Of a stretch of 9,981 bases of DNA, positions 1-4,736 are shown piece by piece; positions within the stretch are counted from its first letter, which is position 1, and each line of letters begins with the position of its first letter. The notes beneath the pieces are model-generated. The model was given only the letters and a program-made list of their open reading frames with translations. It searched no databases and had not been told where the DNA came from. Made by a program: the position numbers and the translations under genes. Source of the DNA: Scatosoma sp045537295 (GTDB lineage: Bacteria > Bacillota > Clostridia > Christensenellales > Borkfalkiaceae); assembly GCA_045537295.1 (NCBI GenBank), contig JAZSPG010000064.1:1-9981 (forward strand), given 5' to 3'.

Positions 1-189
1 TTACCCGATATGCTTTCAAAATTAAAAATAGCAAGAAAAGAATGTATGGAAACGGAAAGTTGGTTAAAACTTTTGTTTTCGACGAATTACATAACTGAAG
101 AAACGTTCAAAAAACATAGAAATCTTTGTGGGCGCATTCGTAGAATTTTAACTTCTTCTTGTATTACAATTGAAAACAAAATAAAATAA
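1..189 (+). CDS. four-helix-bundle protein, C-terminal part (23S rRNA intervening-sequence protein type)
   Basis: An open frame enters from the left edge and ends at TAA 187-189, giving the last 62 residues of a protein; the start lies outside the window. The visible sequence is all-helical: a helix around SKLKIARKECMETESWLKLL, a turn with NYITEE, then a helix ending in RRILTSS. The order 'KLKIA.KE..ET..WL.LL....YI.EE.........I.RILTS' is the hallmark of the C-terminal half of the small four-helix-bundle family TIGR02436 (S23/IVS type). Members are about 115-130 residues long and are found inside 23S rRNA intervening sequences and as free-standing genes; their biochemical role is unsettled. 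The related Avd accessory protein of diversity-generating retroelements shares the fold, but this C-terminus fits the IVS group better. A terminator-like hairpin follows 12 bases downstream. Confidence 0.8.
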   Translation, partial: LPDMLSKLKIARKECMETESWLKLLFSTNYITEETFKKHRNLCGRIRRILTSSCITIENKIK

Positions 190-200
190 ATAAAACACAA

Positions 201-242
201 GCAGGGTTTTGAACGGAAAATTATCATTAAAACTCTGTTTTT
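201..242 (+). terminator. probable intrinsic terminator after the four-helix-bundle gene
   Basis: CAGGGTTTT (202-210) pairs with AAAACTCTG (229-237), a 9-bp stem with one G-U pair, followed directly by five T (238-242). The 18-base loop is large and the stem is only moderately GC-rich, so efficiency is uncertain, but its place just after the stop codon suits a terminator. Confidence 0.5.
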
Positions 243-273
243 AGGTTGCGCCTACTTTTTTAACGCAACCTAA
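241..273. repeat. 10-bp perfect inverted repeat (TTAGGTTGCG / CGCAACCTAA)
   Basis: TTAGGTTGCG at 241-250 is exactly complementary to CGCAACCTAA at 264-273, with a 13-base T-rich loop. The T-run lies in the loop, so this is not a normal terminator. The right arm runs into the first AATCGTTAAA repeat. The string ACG[C/T]AACCTAATCGTTA recurs before the second LRR gene (from 4507), so this block is part of the upstream region shared by the two lipoprotein genes. Confidence 0.6.
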
Positions 274-361
274 TCGTTAAAATTATAGGGAATCGTTAAA
301 GAGATACCCCAATCGTTAAAATTATCCCCATATCGTTAAAAGTATGGATGTAATCGTTAAA
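272..361. repeat. array of five AATCGTTAAA repeats at about 20-bp spacing
   Basis: Copies lie at 272-281, 291-300, 311-320, 331-340 (TATCGTTAAA) and 352-361. Start-to-start distances are 19, 20, 20 and 21 bp, close to two helical turns. The 9-11 intervening bases vary, although most begin with an 'attat/gagat/agtat'-like run. The last copy ends 23 bases before the -35 box of the LRR lipoprotein promoter, which suggests a set of binding sites on one face of the helix. Two diverged copies, AATCGTTAGA (4515) and TATCGTTAAA (4534), 19 bp apart, precede the second LRR gene. Confidence 0.75.
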
Positions 362-384
362 ATTGTGCAAAACATAAAAAATGC

Positions 385-413
385 TTGTGTTTTATTTAAG
401 AAAGTGATATACT
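385..413 (+). promoter_or_regulatory. sigma-A type promoter for the first LRR lipoprotein operon
   Basis: TTGTGT (385-390) and TATACT (408-413) are separated by exactly 17 bases. The -10 box differs from consensus at one base; the -35 box keeps only TTG. The whole block recurs with the same spacing before the second LRR gene (4588-4616), which supports function. The start of transcription would fall near 420, where the leader hairpin begins. Confidence 0.7.
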
Positions 414-419
414 ATTATC

Positions 420-509
420 GCAACACAGTTTAATATCAAAATAGCGTAGGCATACTATCGGTAAAGACGTATGCCCTTTATTCCTACGCTATGATTGGAA
501 CTGTGTTGC
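420..509 (+). promoter_or_regulatory. long nested hairpin in the 5' leader of the LRR operon
   Basis: The predicted transcript opens with three nested pairings: GCAACACAGTT (420-430) with AACTGTGTTGC (499-509), 11 bp; ATAGCGTAGG (441-450) with CCTACGCTAT (483-492), 10 bp; and CATAC (451-455) with GTATG (469-473), 5 bp, which can grow to GGCATAC/GTATGCC by giving up two pairs of the middle stem. All Watson-Crick and no mismatches within the arms. A second AACTGTG at 510-516 can compete with 499-505 for CACAGTT (424-430), so the outer stem has an alternative partner close to the antiterminator. No known riboswitch class or T-box motif was recognised. Confidence 0.7.
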
Positions 510-516
510 AACTGTG

Positions 517-563
517 GGTAATGCGTTTTTCGGCGCGTTATCTTCGGGTAGCGCGTTTTTTTT
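517..563 (+). terminator. attenuator: antiterminator/terminator hairpins directly before the LRR gene
   Basis: CGCGTTATC (534-542), loop TTCG, and GGTAGCGCG (547-555) form a 9-bp stem with two G-U pairs and a UUCG-type tetraloop, followed by eight T (556-563): a textbook intrinsic terminator. The same left arm, 534-542, can instead pair with GGTAATGCG at 517-525, again 9 bp. The two hairpins exclude each other. The U-tract abuts the ribosome binding site GGAGG (564-568) of the gene starting at 573, so termination here would prevent expression of the gene. This layout is that of a transcription attenuator; the signal sensed is unknown. Confidence 0.75.
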
Positions 564-572
564 GGAGGAATT

Positions 573-3233
573 ATGAAAAGAAGATTTTTGCTTTTTATTG
601 CAATGTTAATTTTTGCTTTAGCAACCTTTATGGGTTGTTTTTCTAATTTAGATAATTCAACGAAGAATAACAGTTTCAAATATCATAAAGAAAATATAGC
701 AGTATTATCAACTGTTGCAGATTCTGTAGTGGCGGAAAAAATGTTGTTGGGGTTGGAAGATTCTTGCGCTATCGCCAATAACACAAAATTAGTCGTTGAA
801 GATATAATTAAGCATAATGATAATTGTATAGAACTTTATGCAGGGTTAATGGTGCGTTTCTATATCCACGAAGGAGAAGTATTGCTTTATACTTTTGAAA
901 CCGTTTACTTTGATGATACCGCTATTTTATTATATGATTCCGTGCAGGTCAATCCCGTGAAAATTCTCACGGAAACGGAACGGAATAGTTTAATTTATAC
1001 CCAACGGGAATATGTCGTACATACAACTATCGAAATAACACCTGCAAGTGGGTTTGTCCTTCATAATGCTTTAGGAACATCCAAAGTTCAGCTTACATTC
1101 AAAAATAAAAGCGATACGGCAATAAGTAGTGTTGATGTACTTATGACCCCGTATATAAGCGGCGTGTCTTATGAGTATAAGAACGCGAGTTATTCAATGT
1201 TGGATACGCTTACGATAAATAATTCAATAACTAAAACGGTTATTATTCCAGAATGGAACAATTATGATACCTATAAAATAGTTAAAGTAATTGTCGCATT
1301 TTCGGATGGAACAGCTATCGCTTTTGATTCCTTCGATTGTCAATTTTTAGACGCGCCAGTGGATGAAGCGCCTTCACCTGATAATGGTTCTACAGACACA
1401 AGCGATAACGAAGAAGAGGAGACTGTAGATAAATATACTGTACGTTTTGTGCAAGGCGATGGTTTTCCGGATGTTGAAATTGAAGTCGATAAAGATGGGA
1501 GCATAGAAAATATACCTATTCCTAAAGAAGTTGAAGGTTACGAGATTAAATGGGAGAACTTTAATTCAACGAAAATAACAAGCAATTTAGTGATTTCAGC
1601 AATAAAAACTCCTATCGTTTATTTTATCACTTATCACAAAAGCGAAGGGCAAGTTTCTAAGTCCACGTTCACAATTCAAGATTTACCTATAACATTGCAA
1701 GATATTGAACACGAAACGGATATTTTTTCGGGTTGGTACATCAACGAGAATTTGGATGGAGATATCGTTGAAGTCATTGACTCGATTGGAAATTTTGATT
1801 TATACGCAAGTTATGTTAAAGGAACTAAGGGACTTATTTTTAATAAAATGAATGGTGGCTATTCGATAGCTAAATACTTGGGTGAGGAAAGCCGTATTAT
1901 AGTACCTTCATTTTATAAAGGGTTGCCTGTCATATCTATCGGGGCAAGCTCATTTCAAAACTCCGCAATTTCTTCCATTGAATTACCCTCTACTTTATTG
2001 GAAGTTGGAAATTTTGCTTTTTATAAGTGCAATAATTTAATTGAGATTGATATTCCAGATACAGTTGAGACGATTGGAGTACAAGCTTTTTATCAATGTG
2101 ATTTTTTAGAAAATGTAATAATTGGTAATGGAGTTGAACTTATACGATTTGAAGCATTTAGAAGTTGTGATTCGCTAAAAGTGGTGAAGTTGGGAGCGTC
2201 TATTAAAAAAATGGAACATCACGCCTTTTATTCATCAACAAATAAGATTTATATTGACAATTTGGAAGCTTGGTTTAATATTTCATTTGAAGAGGAATCA
2301 AATCCCATATCGTTAACGGATGAATTTTATGTGGGGGATAAATTATTGACGGAATTAAAAATTCCCGATAGTGTTGTTTCGATTAATCCTTATACTTTTT
2401 ACAGTTATAATCCATTAACTAAAGTCGTGTTGGGAAATAATGTTGTAACTATTGGAGCTTCCGCTTTTAAAAAATGTAGTAAAATAACTGAAGTAATATT
2501 CAATGAAAAATTGAAAGAAATTGAGGATTACGCATTTTCGGAATGTACGGAGATTGAAAAGCTTGATTTTGGAAATGCTCTTGAAAGTATCGGAGCAGAA
2601 GCCTTTTACTATAATACAAACCTAACAAATGTTTTATTACCCAAAACACTTAAATTTTTAGGCACGAAAGCATTTGGCTTGCATTATTTAGAACGTAAAA
2701 TTGATTTCACGGGAACTATAGAAGATTGGTGTAACATTTCTTTTGGGGGGCTCTGTTTCCCTAATTTTAAAAATTATACGCTGACATTCAATTCTAAACT
2801 TTTAACTGAACTAACGATTCCAAATACACTTGACGAAATTCACGCTTTTACTTTTGAAAATTGGTATTGGCTAGAAACTATAAAAATACCGAATACGGTA
2901 AAGGTGATTGGCGATGATGCATTTATGAATTGCGAAAATCTTCAAAAAATCGAATTTGAGCAGAAAAGTAATTTGACAGCTATTAAAACGTGGGCGTTTC
3001 ATAGTTGTAAATCCTTATCTGCAATATTGCTCCCTTCAACTGTACGGTCAATAGAACATAATGCGTTTGAAAACTGTGCTAATTTAAAAATTTATTTTGA
3101 GTCAAGCGATAAGTTTGAAGGCTGGGATGAAAAGCCGAATTGTCCTATTTATTATTATAGTGAATTGCCCCCTGCCAAAACAGGAAATTATTGGCATTAC
3201 GATTCTAATGGAGAAATTGTAATATGGGGTTGA
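573..3233 (+). CDS. BspA-like leucine-rich-repeat surface lipoprotein with InlB-type repeats
   Basis: 886 residues, starting at ATG 573 behind GGAGG. Residues 1-22 form a lipoprotein signal peptide (MKRRF, hydrophobic core, lipobox FMGC, lipidated Cys22), so the protein should be tethered outside the membrane. Residues 23-260 are an unrecognised domain; 261-285 is an acidic Pro/Ser/Asp/Glu linker. Residues 287-415 look like two InlB B-repeat (Listeria-Bacteroides) units, the second with 'FSGWYINENLDGD' and 'FDLYASY'. Residues 419-455 are the usual cap preceding LRR_5 repeats ('IIVPSFYKGLPVISIG'). From 459 to about 840 there are about 14 BspA-type units of roughly 23 residues (L..I.IP..V..IG..AF..C). 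Two longer inserts ('LEAWFNISF' near 564, 'IEDWCNISF' near 716) are variants known from clostridial BspA proteins. The C-terminus, GNYWHYDSNGEIVIWG, is shared with the 4737-8180 product. Family members act in adhesion to host or matrix proteins or other bacteria; the ligand here is unknown. Probably co-transcribed with the two following ORFs. Confidence 0.9.
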   Translation: MKRRFLLFIAMLIFALATFMGCFSNLDNSTKNNSFKYHKENIAVLSTVADSVVAEKMLLGLEDSCAIANNTKLVVEDIIKHNDNCIELYAGLMVRFYIHEGEVLLYTFETVYFDDTAILLYDSVQVNPVKILTETERNSLIYTQREYVVHTTIEITPASGFVLHNALGTSKVQLTFKNKSDTAISSVDVLMTPYISGVSYEYKNASYSMLDTLTINNSITKTVIIPEWNNYDTYKIVKVIVAFSDGTAIAFDSFDCQFLDAPVDEAPSPDNGSTDTSDNEEEETVDKYTVRFVQGDGFPDVEIEVDKDGSIENIPIPKEVEGYEIKWENFNSTKITSNLVISAIKTPIVYFITYHKSEGQVSKSTFTIQDLPITLQDIEHETDIFSGWYINENLDGDIVEVIDSIGNFDLYASYVKGTKGLIFNKMNGGYSIAKYLGEESRIIVPSFYKGLPVISIGASSFQNSAISSIELPSTLLEVGNFAFYKCNNLIEIDIPDTVETIGVQAFYQCDFLENVIIGNGVELIRFEAFRSCDSLKVVKLGASIKKMEHHAFYSSTNKIYIDNLEAWFNISFEEESNPISLTDEFYVGDKLLTELKIPDSVVSINPYTFYSYNPLTKVVLGNNVVTIGASAFKKCSKITEVIFNEKLKEIEDYAFSECTEIEKLDFGNALESIGAEAFYYNTNLTNVLLPKTLKFLGTKAFGLHYLERKIDFTGTIEDWCNISFGGLCFPNFKNYTLTFNSKLLTELTIPNTLDEIHAFTFENWYWLETIKIPNTVKVIGDDAFMNCENLQKIEFEQKSNLTAIKTWAFHSCKSLSAILLPSTVRSIEHNAFENCANLKIYFESSDKFEGWDEKPNCPIYYYSELPPAKTGNYWHYDSNGEIVIWG

Positions 3234-3263
3234 TAAATATATTAAAGGAGATGTAATTAAAAA

Positions 3264-3425
3264 ATGACGGAAGAGCAAATTAAAACTTTGTGTAAGATAG
3301 CAGTTGAGAAGAGTAATCGTCCATTAAGCGATTTTCAAAAAGAGTTGATTAAGCAAGCGATTGACCAAGCCAAAACACCTACAGAAATGGTAGTAGCCAT
3401 TTTAACATTATTATCCCAAAATTAA
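3264..3425 (+). CDS. small hypothetical protein, 53 aa
   Basis: ATG 3264 to TAA 3423-3425 encodes a 53-residue, mostly helical, charged protein starting MTEEQIKTLCKIAVEKSNR and ending in a hydrophobic segment (MVVAILTLLSQN). A ribosome binding site AAAGGAG (3244-3250) lies 13 bases upstream, somewhat far but usable. The ORF sits 30 bases after the LRR lipoprotein and 28 before the membrane protein, on the same strand with no terminator between, so it is probably the middle gene of a three-gene operon. It is too short and simple for family assignment. Coding character is supported by the ribosome binding site, packing and amphipathic pattern only. Confidence 0.55.
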   Translation: MTEEQIKTLCKIAVEKSNRPLSDFQKELIKQAIDQAKTPTEMVVAILTLLSQN

Positions 3426-3453
3426 AATTGGACAATTATAGAGGGGGATCATT

Positions 3454-4116
3454 ATGAACGCAAATAAATGGGGTATGAGAATTACAGGTACATTAGGGAT
3501 TATATCGCTTATAGCAAGCATTGTTTTTACGCAAAAAGAATGTACTTGGTGGATAAATTTTTCATTTTCTATTTTCGGTAGTAGTATAATATCTTTCGCT
3601 ATTTGCTGGATAAATTATCTTTGTATTTCAAAAAATTTAGTGAGAGATATTCTAAATTCAGTCTATAATATTAATCAAAAGGGGTATGCGCAATTATATT
3701 CTAAAAATGGGGATTTATCATTAGAAGAGATTCAAAAAGTATTAGGGACTGTTATTTGCGAAACGAACAAAGCCTATAACTTAACGCTTGAGCAGGAAAA
3801 CGGTTTAATTTTATTTTCAAGAAGAAAAAAAGAATTTTATGTTTTGGAATTAATGTTAAAACATAATTTGGAAAATTTTCAATCAGTCTGTTTTTTTATT
3901 GAATATAATAAAGATGACGCAGAAAAGAACACTCGAAAGATATATCAATATTTGGATGAGCAAATCAGCGAAACCAAGACTTATAAGTATGCCTTAGGGA
4001 TAGCGAAAAAATATTTCAAAAACATATATAGCCTTGAAGAAAAAGATAATATAGACGAACTTAAACGAGGGGTTGCTGAACGATTTAAAGAAGAGATGAA
4101 AAACGAGAAAAATTGA
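3454..4116 (+). CDS. hypothetical two-helix membrane protein, 220 aa
   Basis: ATG 3454 follows GAGGGG (3441-3446) at good spacing. Two hydrophobic helices lie at about residues 9-26 and 33-57 with a short Trp-containing turn between, followed by about 160 charged, mainly helical residues rich in Lys and Glu. With so short a connecting turn, the N-terminus and the long tail should share one side, probably the cytoplasm. No catalytic motif was seen. The shape (two spans near the N-terminus, then a helical cytosolic tail, about 200 residues) recalls small two-TM accessory or effector proteins such as SLATT-type proteins, but no diagnostic motif supports that, so it stays unassigned. The gene is very AT-rich. 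Its TGA stop is part of the first TGAACCCAT repeat. A terminator lies at 4243-4279. Confidence 0.75.
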   Translation: MNANKWGMRITGTLGIISLIASIVFTQKECTWWINFSFSIFGSSIISFAICWINYLCISKNLVRDILNSVYNINQKGYAQLYSKNGDLSLEEIQKVLGTVICETNKAYNLTLEQENGLILFSRRKKEFYVLELMLKHNLENFQSVCFFIEYNKDDAEKNTRKIYQYLDEQISETKTYKYALGIAKKYFKNIYSLEEKDNIDELKRGVAERFKEEMKNEKN

Positions 4117-4209
4117 ACCCATTTTTTTGGGCATTTGAACCCATTGTCGAAGAAAGTGAACCCATAGTGCAAAAATTTTTGAACCCATTGCACTCAAAAA
4201 TGAACCCAT
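4114..4209. repeat. array of five TGAACCCAT repeats at about 22-bp spacing
   Basis: Exact 9-bp copies start at 4114, 4136, 4157, 4180 and 4201, spaced 22, 21, 23 and 21 bp, with variable 12-14 base spacers. The first includes the stop codon of the membrane protein. Spacing is not a multiple of three, so the repeats (ATGGGTTCA on the other strand) are not a coding repeat. Two spacers contain AGTGCA (4166-4171) and TGCACT (4189-4194), mutually complementary. The repeats are too short for CRISPR. Confidence 0.8.
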
Positions 4210-4242
4210 TTTGAAATTGTATCAAAATTGGTTATCTTACAC

Positions 4243-4279
4243 AAAAAGAAGAACACCCGTTTGGTGTGTTCTTCTTTTT
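4243..4279. terminator. bidirectional intrinsic terminator
   Basis: AAAAAGAAGAACAC (4243-4256) pairs with GTGTTCTTCTTTTT (4266-4279); CC (4257-4258) pairs with GG (4263-4264) around a GTTT loop, with one bulged T. Flanking A and T runs make it work on either strand. An outer pairing GGTTATC (4230-4236) with GATAACC (4285-4291) encloses it. It should end the operon beginning at about 420. Confidence 0.75.
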
Positions 4280-4296
4280 GGTTTGATAACCGAGTA

Positions 4297-4440
4297 ACGA
4301 AGGGGCTTGAGGGTGGGAGCCGTTTTGCGAGAGCAAAACGCTTTGCCTTGCGAGATTAGGAGAAAGGTGAGATAAGAGGCAAAGGACGACGTTGAAAACG
4401 TCGGAGCGGGGCGCGACGCTAAAGGCGCAAATCCCTTCGT
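4297..4440. other. compact structured non-coding element, possible ncRNA
   Basis: A 9-bp helix ACGAAGGGG (4297-4305) with TCCCTTCGT (4432-4440, one G-U) closes a segment with further hairpins: CGTTTTGC/GCAAAACG (4321-4328/4333-4340) with a GAGA tetraloop; CTTTGCCTT (4341-4349) with GAGGCAAAG (4376-4384); and CGACG/CGTCG (4387-4391/4399-4403) with a TTGAAAA loop. The segment is clearly GC-richer than its surroundings and is bracketed by hairpins at 4230-4291 and 4455-4495. The strand is unknown; the helices would form on either. The 3' end (GCAAATCCCTTCGTCCGCACCA) and TTGAAAA loop look tRNA-like, but there is no D arm and no 5' partner for CGTCCGC. The minus strand has an 82-codon open frame (4485-4237) I judge spurious. 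Confidence 0.45.
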
Positions 4441-4454
4441 CCGCACCACGATTG

Positions 4455-4500
4455 GACGGTAATTTTGATACAAGAAAAGTATCAAAATTACCGTCTGCTT
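4455..4500 (+). terminator. 17-bp perfect hairpin followed by a T-run
   Basis: GACGGTAATTTTGATAC (4455-4471) and GTATCAAAATTACCGTC (4479-4495) pair over 17 bp around AAGAAAA, then TGCTTTTT. It may end transcription on the plus strand. GTATCAAAATT also occurs at 4219-4229, on the far side of the structured element, so the arms could equally be element ends. Confidence 0.5.
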
Positions 4501-4538
4501 TTTATACGTAACCTAATCGTTAGAAATATGGGTTATCG

Positions 4539-4582
4539 TTAAATTATATAAAATATAAAATTAAATTATATAAAATATAAAA
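4539..4582. repeat. 22-bp perfect tandem duplication (AT-only)
   Basis: The 22-base unit at 4539-4560, starting TTAAATTATATAAAA, is repeated exactly at 4561-4582, just upstream of the -35 box of the second LRR gene. The equivalent region before the first LRR gene holds no duplication. It could act as an AT-rich UP element, and its identity suggests recent slippage. Confidence 0.8.
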
Positions 4583-4587
4583 AATGC

Positions 4588-4616
4588 TTGTGTTTGATTT
4601 AAGAAAGTGATATACT
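4588..4616 (+). promoter_or_regulatory. sigma-A type promoter for the second LRR lipoprotein
   Basis: TTGTGT (4588-4593), 17-base spacer, TATACT (4611-4616), the same boxes and spacing as 385-413. A duplicated TATACT follows at 4628-4633. Downstream, the first 35 or so leader bases (CAACACAGTTTAATATCAAA...GTAGGCATAC, to 4674) match the first leader, but the complementary 3' arms and the attenuator are missing. Confidence 0.7.
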
Positions 4617-4636
4617 ATTGAAAGTGATATACTATT
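4603..4636. repeat. 17-bp tandem duplication containing the -10 box
   Basis: GAAAGTGATATACTATT occurs at 4603-4619 and again, exactly, at 4620-4636. Each copy carries one TATACT. Only the first sits 17 bases from a -35 box; the second would have AAGTGA at the -35 place. The single copy in the first LRR promoter is the presumed ancestral state. Confidence 0.85.
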
Positions 4637-4736
4637 ATCACAACACAGTTTAATATCAAATAACGTAGGCATACGAATATCCTTGTTTTGTTATTGGTGG
4701 TTGGATGGATAATAGGATTTGTAGGAGCGATAGACA

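Noticed and set aside
1..189. Avd accessory protein of a diversity-generating retroelement
   Set aside because: The C-terminal pattern fits the IVS-type four-helix bundle better, and no reverse transcriptase or template/variable repeat pair is in the window.
272..361. CRISPR array from the regular spaced repeats
   Set aside because: The conserved core is only 10 bp and spacers are 9-11 bp; CRISPR repeats are over 20 bp with spacers near 30 bp. No cas genes. The same applies to 4114-4209.
420..509. Invertible promoter flanked by inverted repeats
   Set aside because: The promoter lies outside the repeats, the interior holds no promoter on the other strand, and no invertase gene is in view.
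510..555. T-box leader because of GTGGGTAATGCG resembling the T-box sequence
   Set aside because: The conserved AGGGTGGNACCGCG is not present, there is no specifier stem, and the downstream gene is not an aminoacyl-tRNA synthetase or amino-acid gene.
4211..4238. Promoter (TTGAAA ... TATCTT) driving the structured element on the plus strand
   Set aside because: The -10 box matches only four of six bases with 16-bp spacing, and the following terminator at 4243-4279 would end the transcript at once.
4387..4446. tRNA gene (TTGAAAA loop with GAA, T-arm-like sequence and CACCA end)
   Set aside because: There is no D arm, no upstream strand complementary to CGTCCGC, the T stem has a mismatch and the T loop reads CGCAAAT instead of TTCAAAT.
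4237..4485. 82-codon open frame on the minus strand
   Set aside because: It runs through the terminators and the folded element, has no ribosome binding site worth the name, and its protein shows no domain character; it looks like a by-product of the structured DNA.
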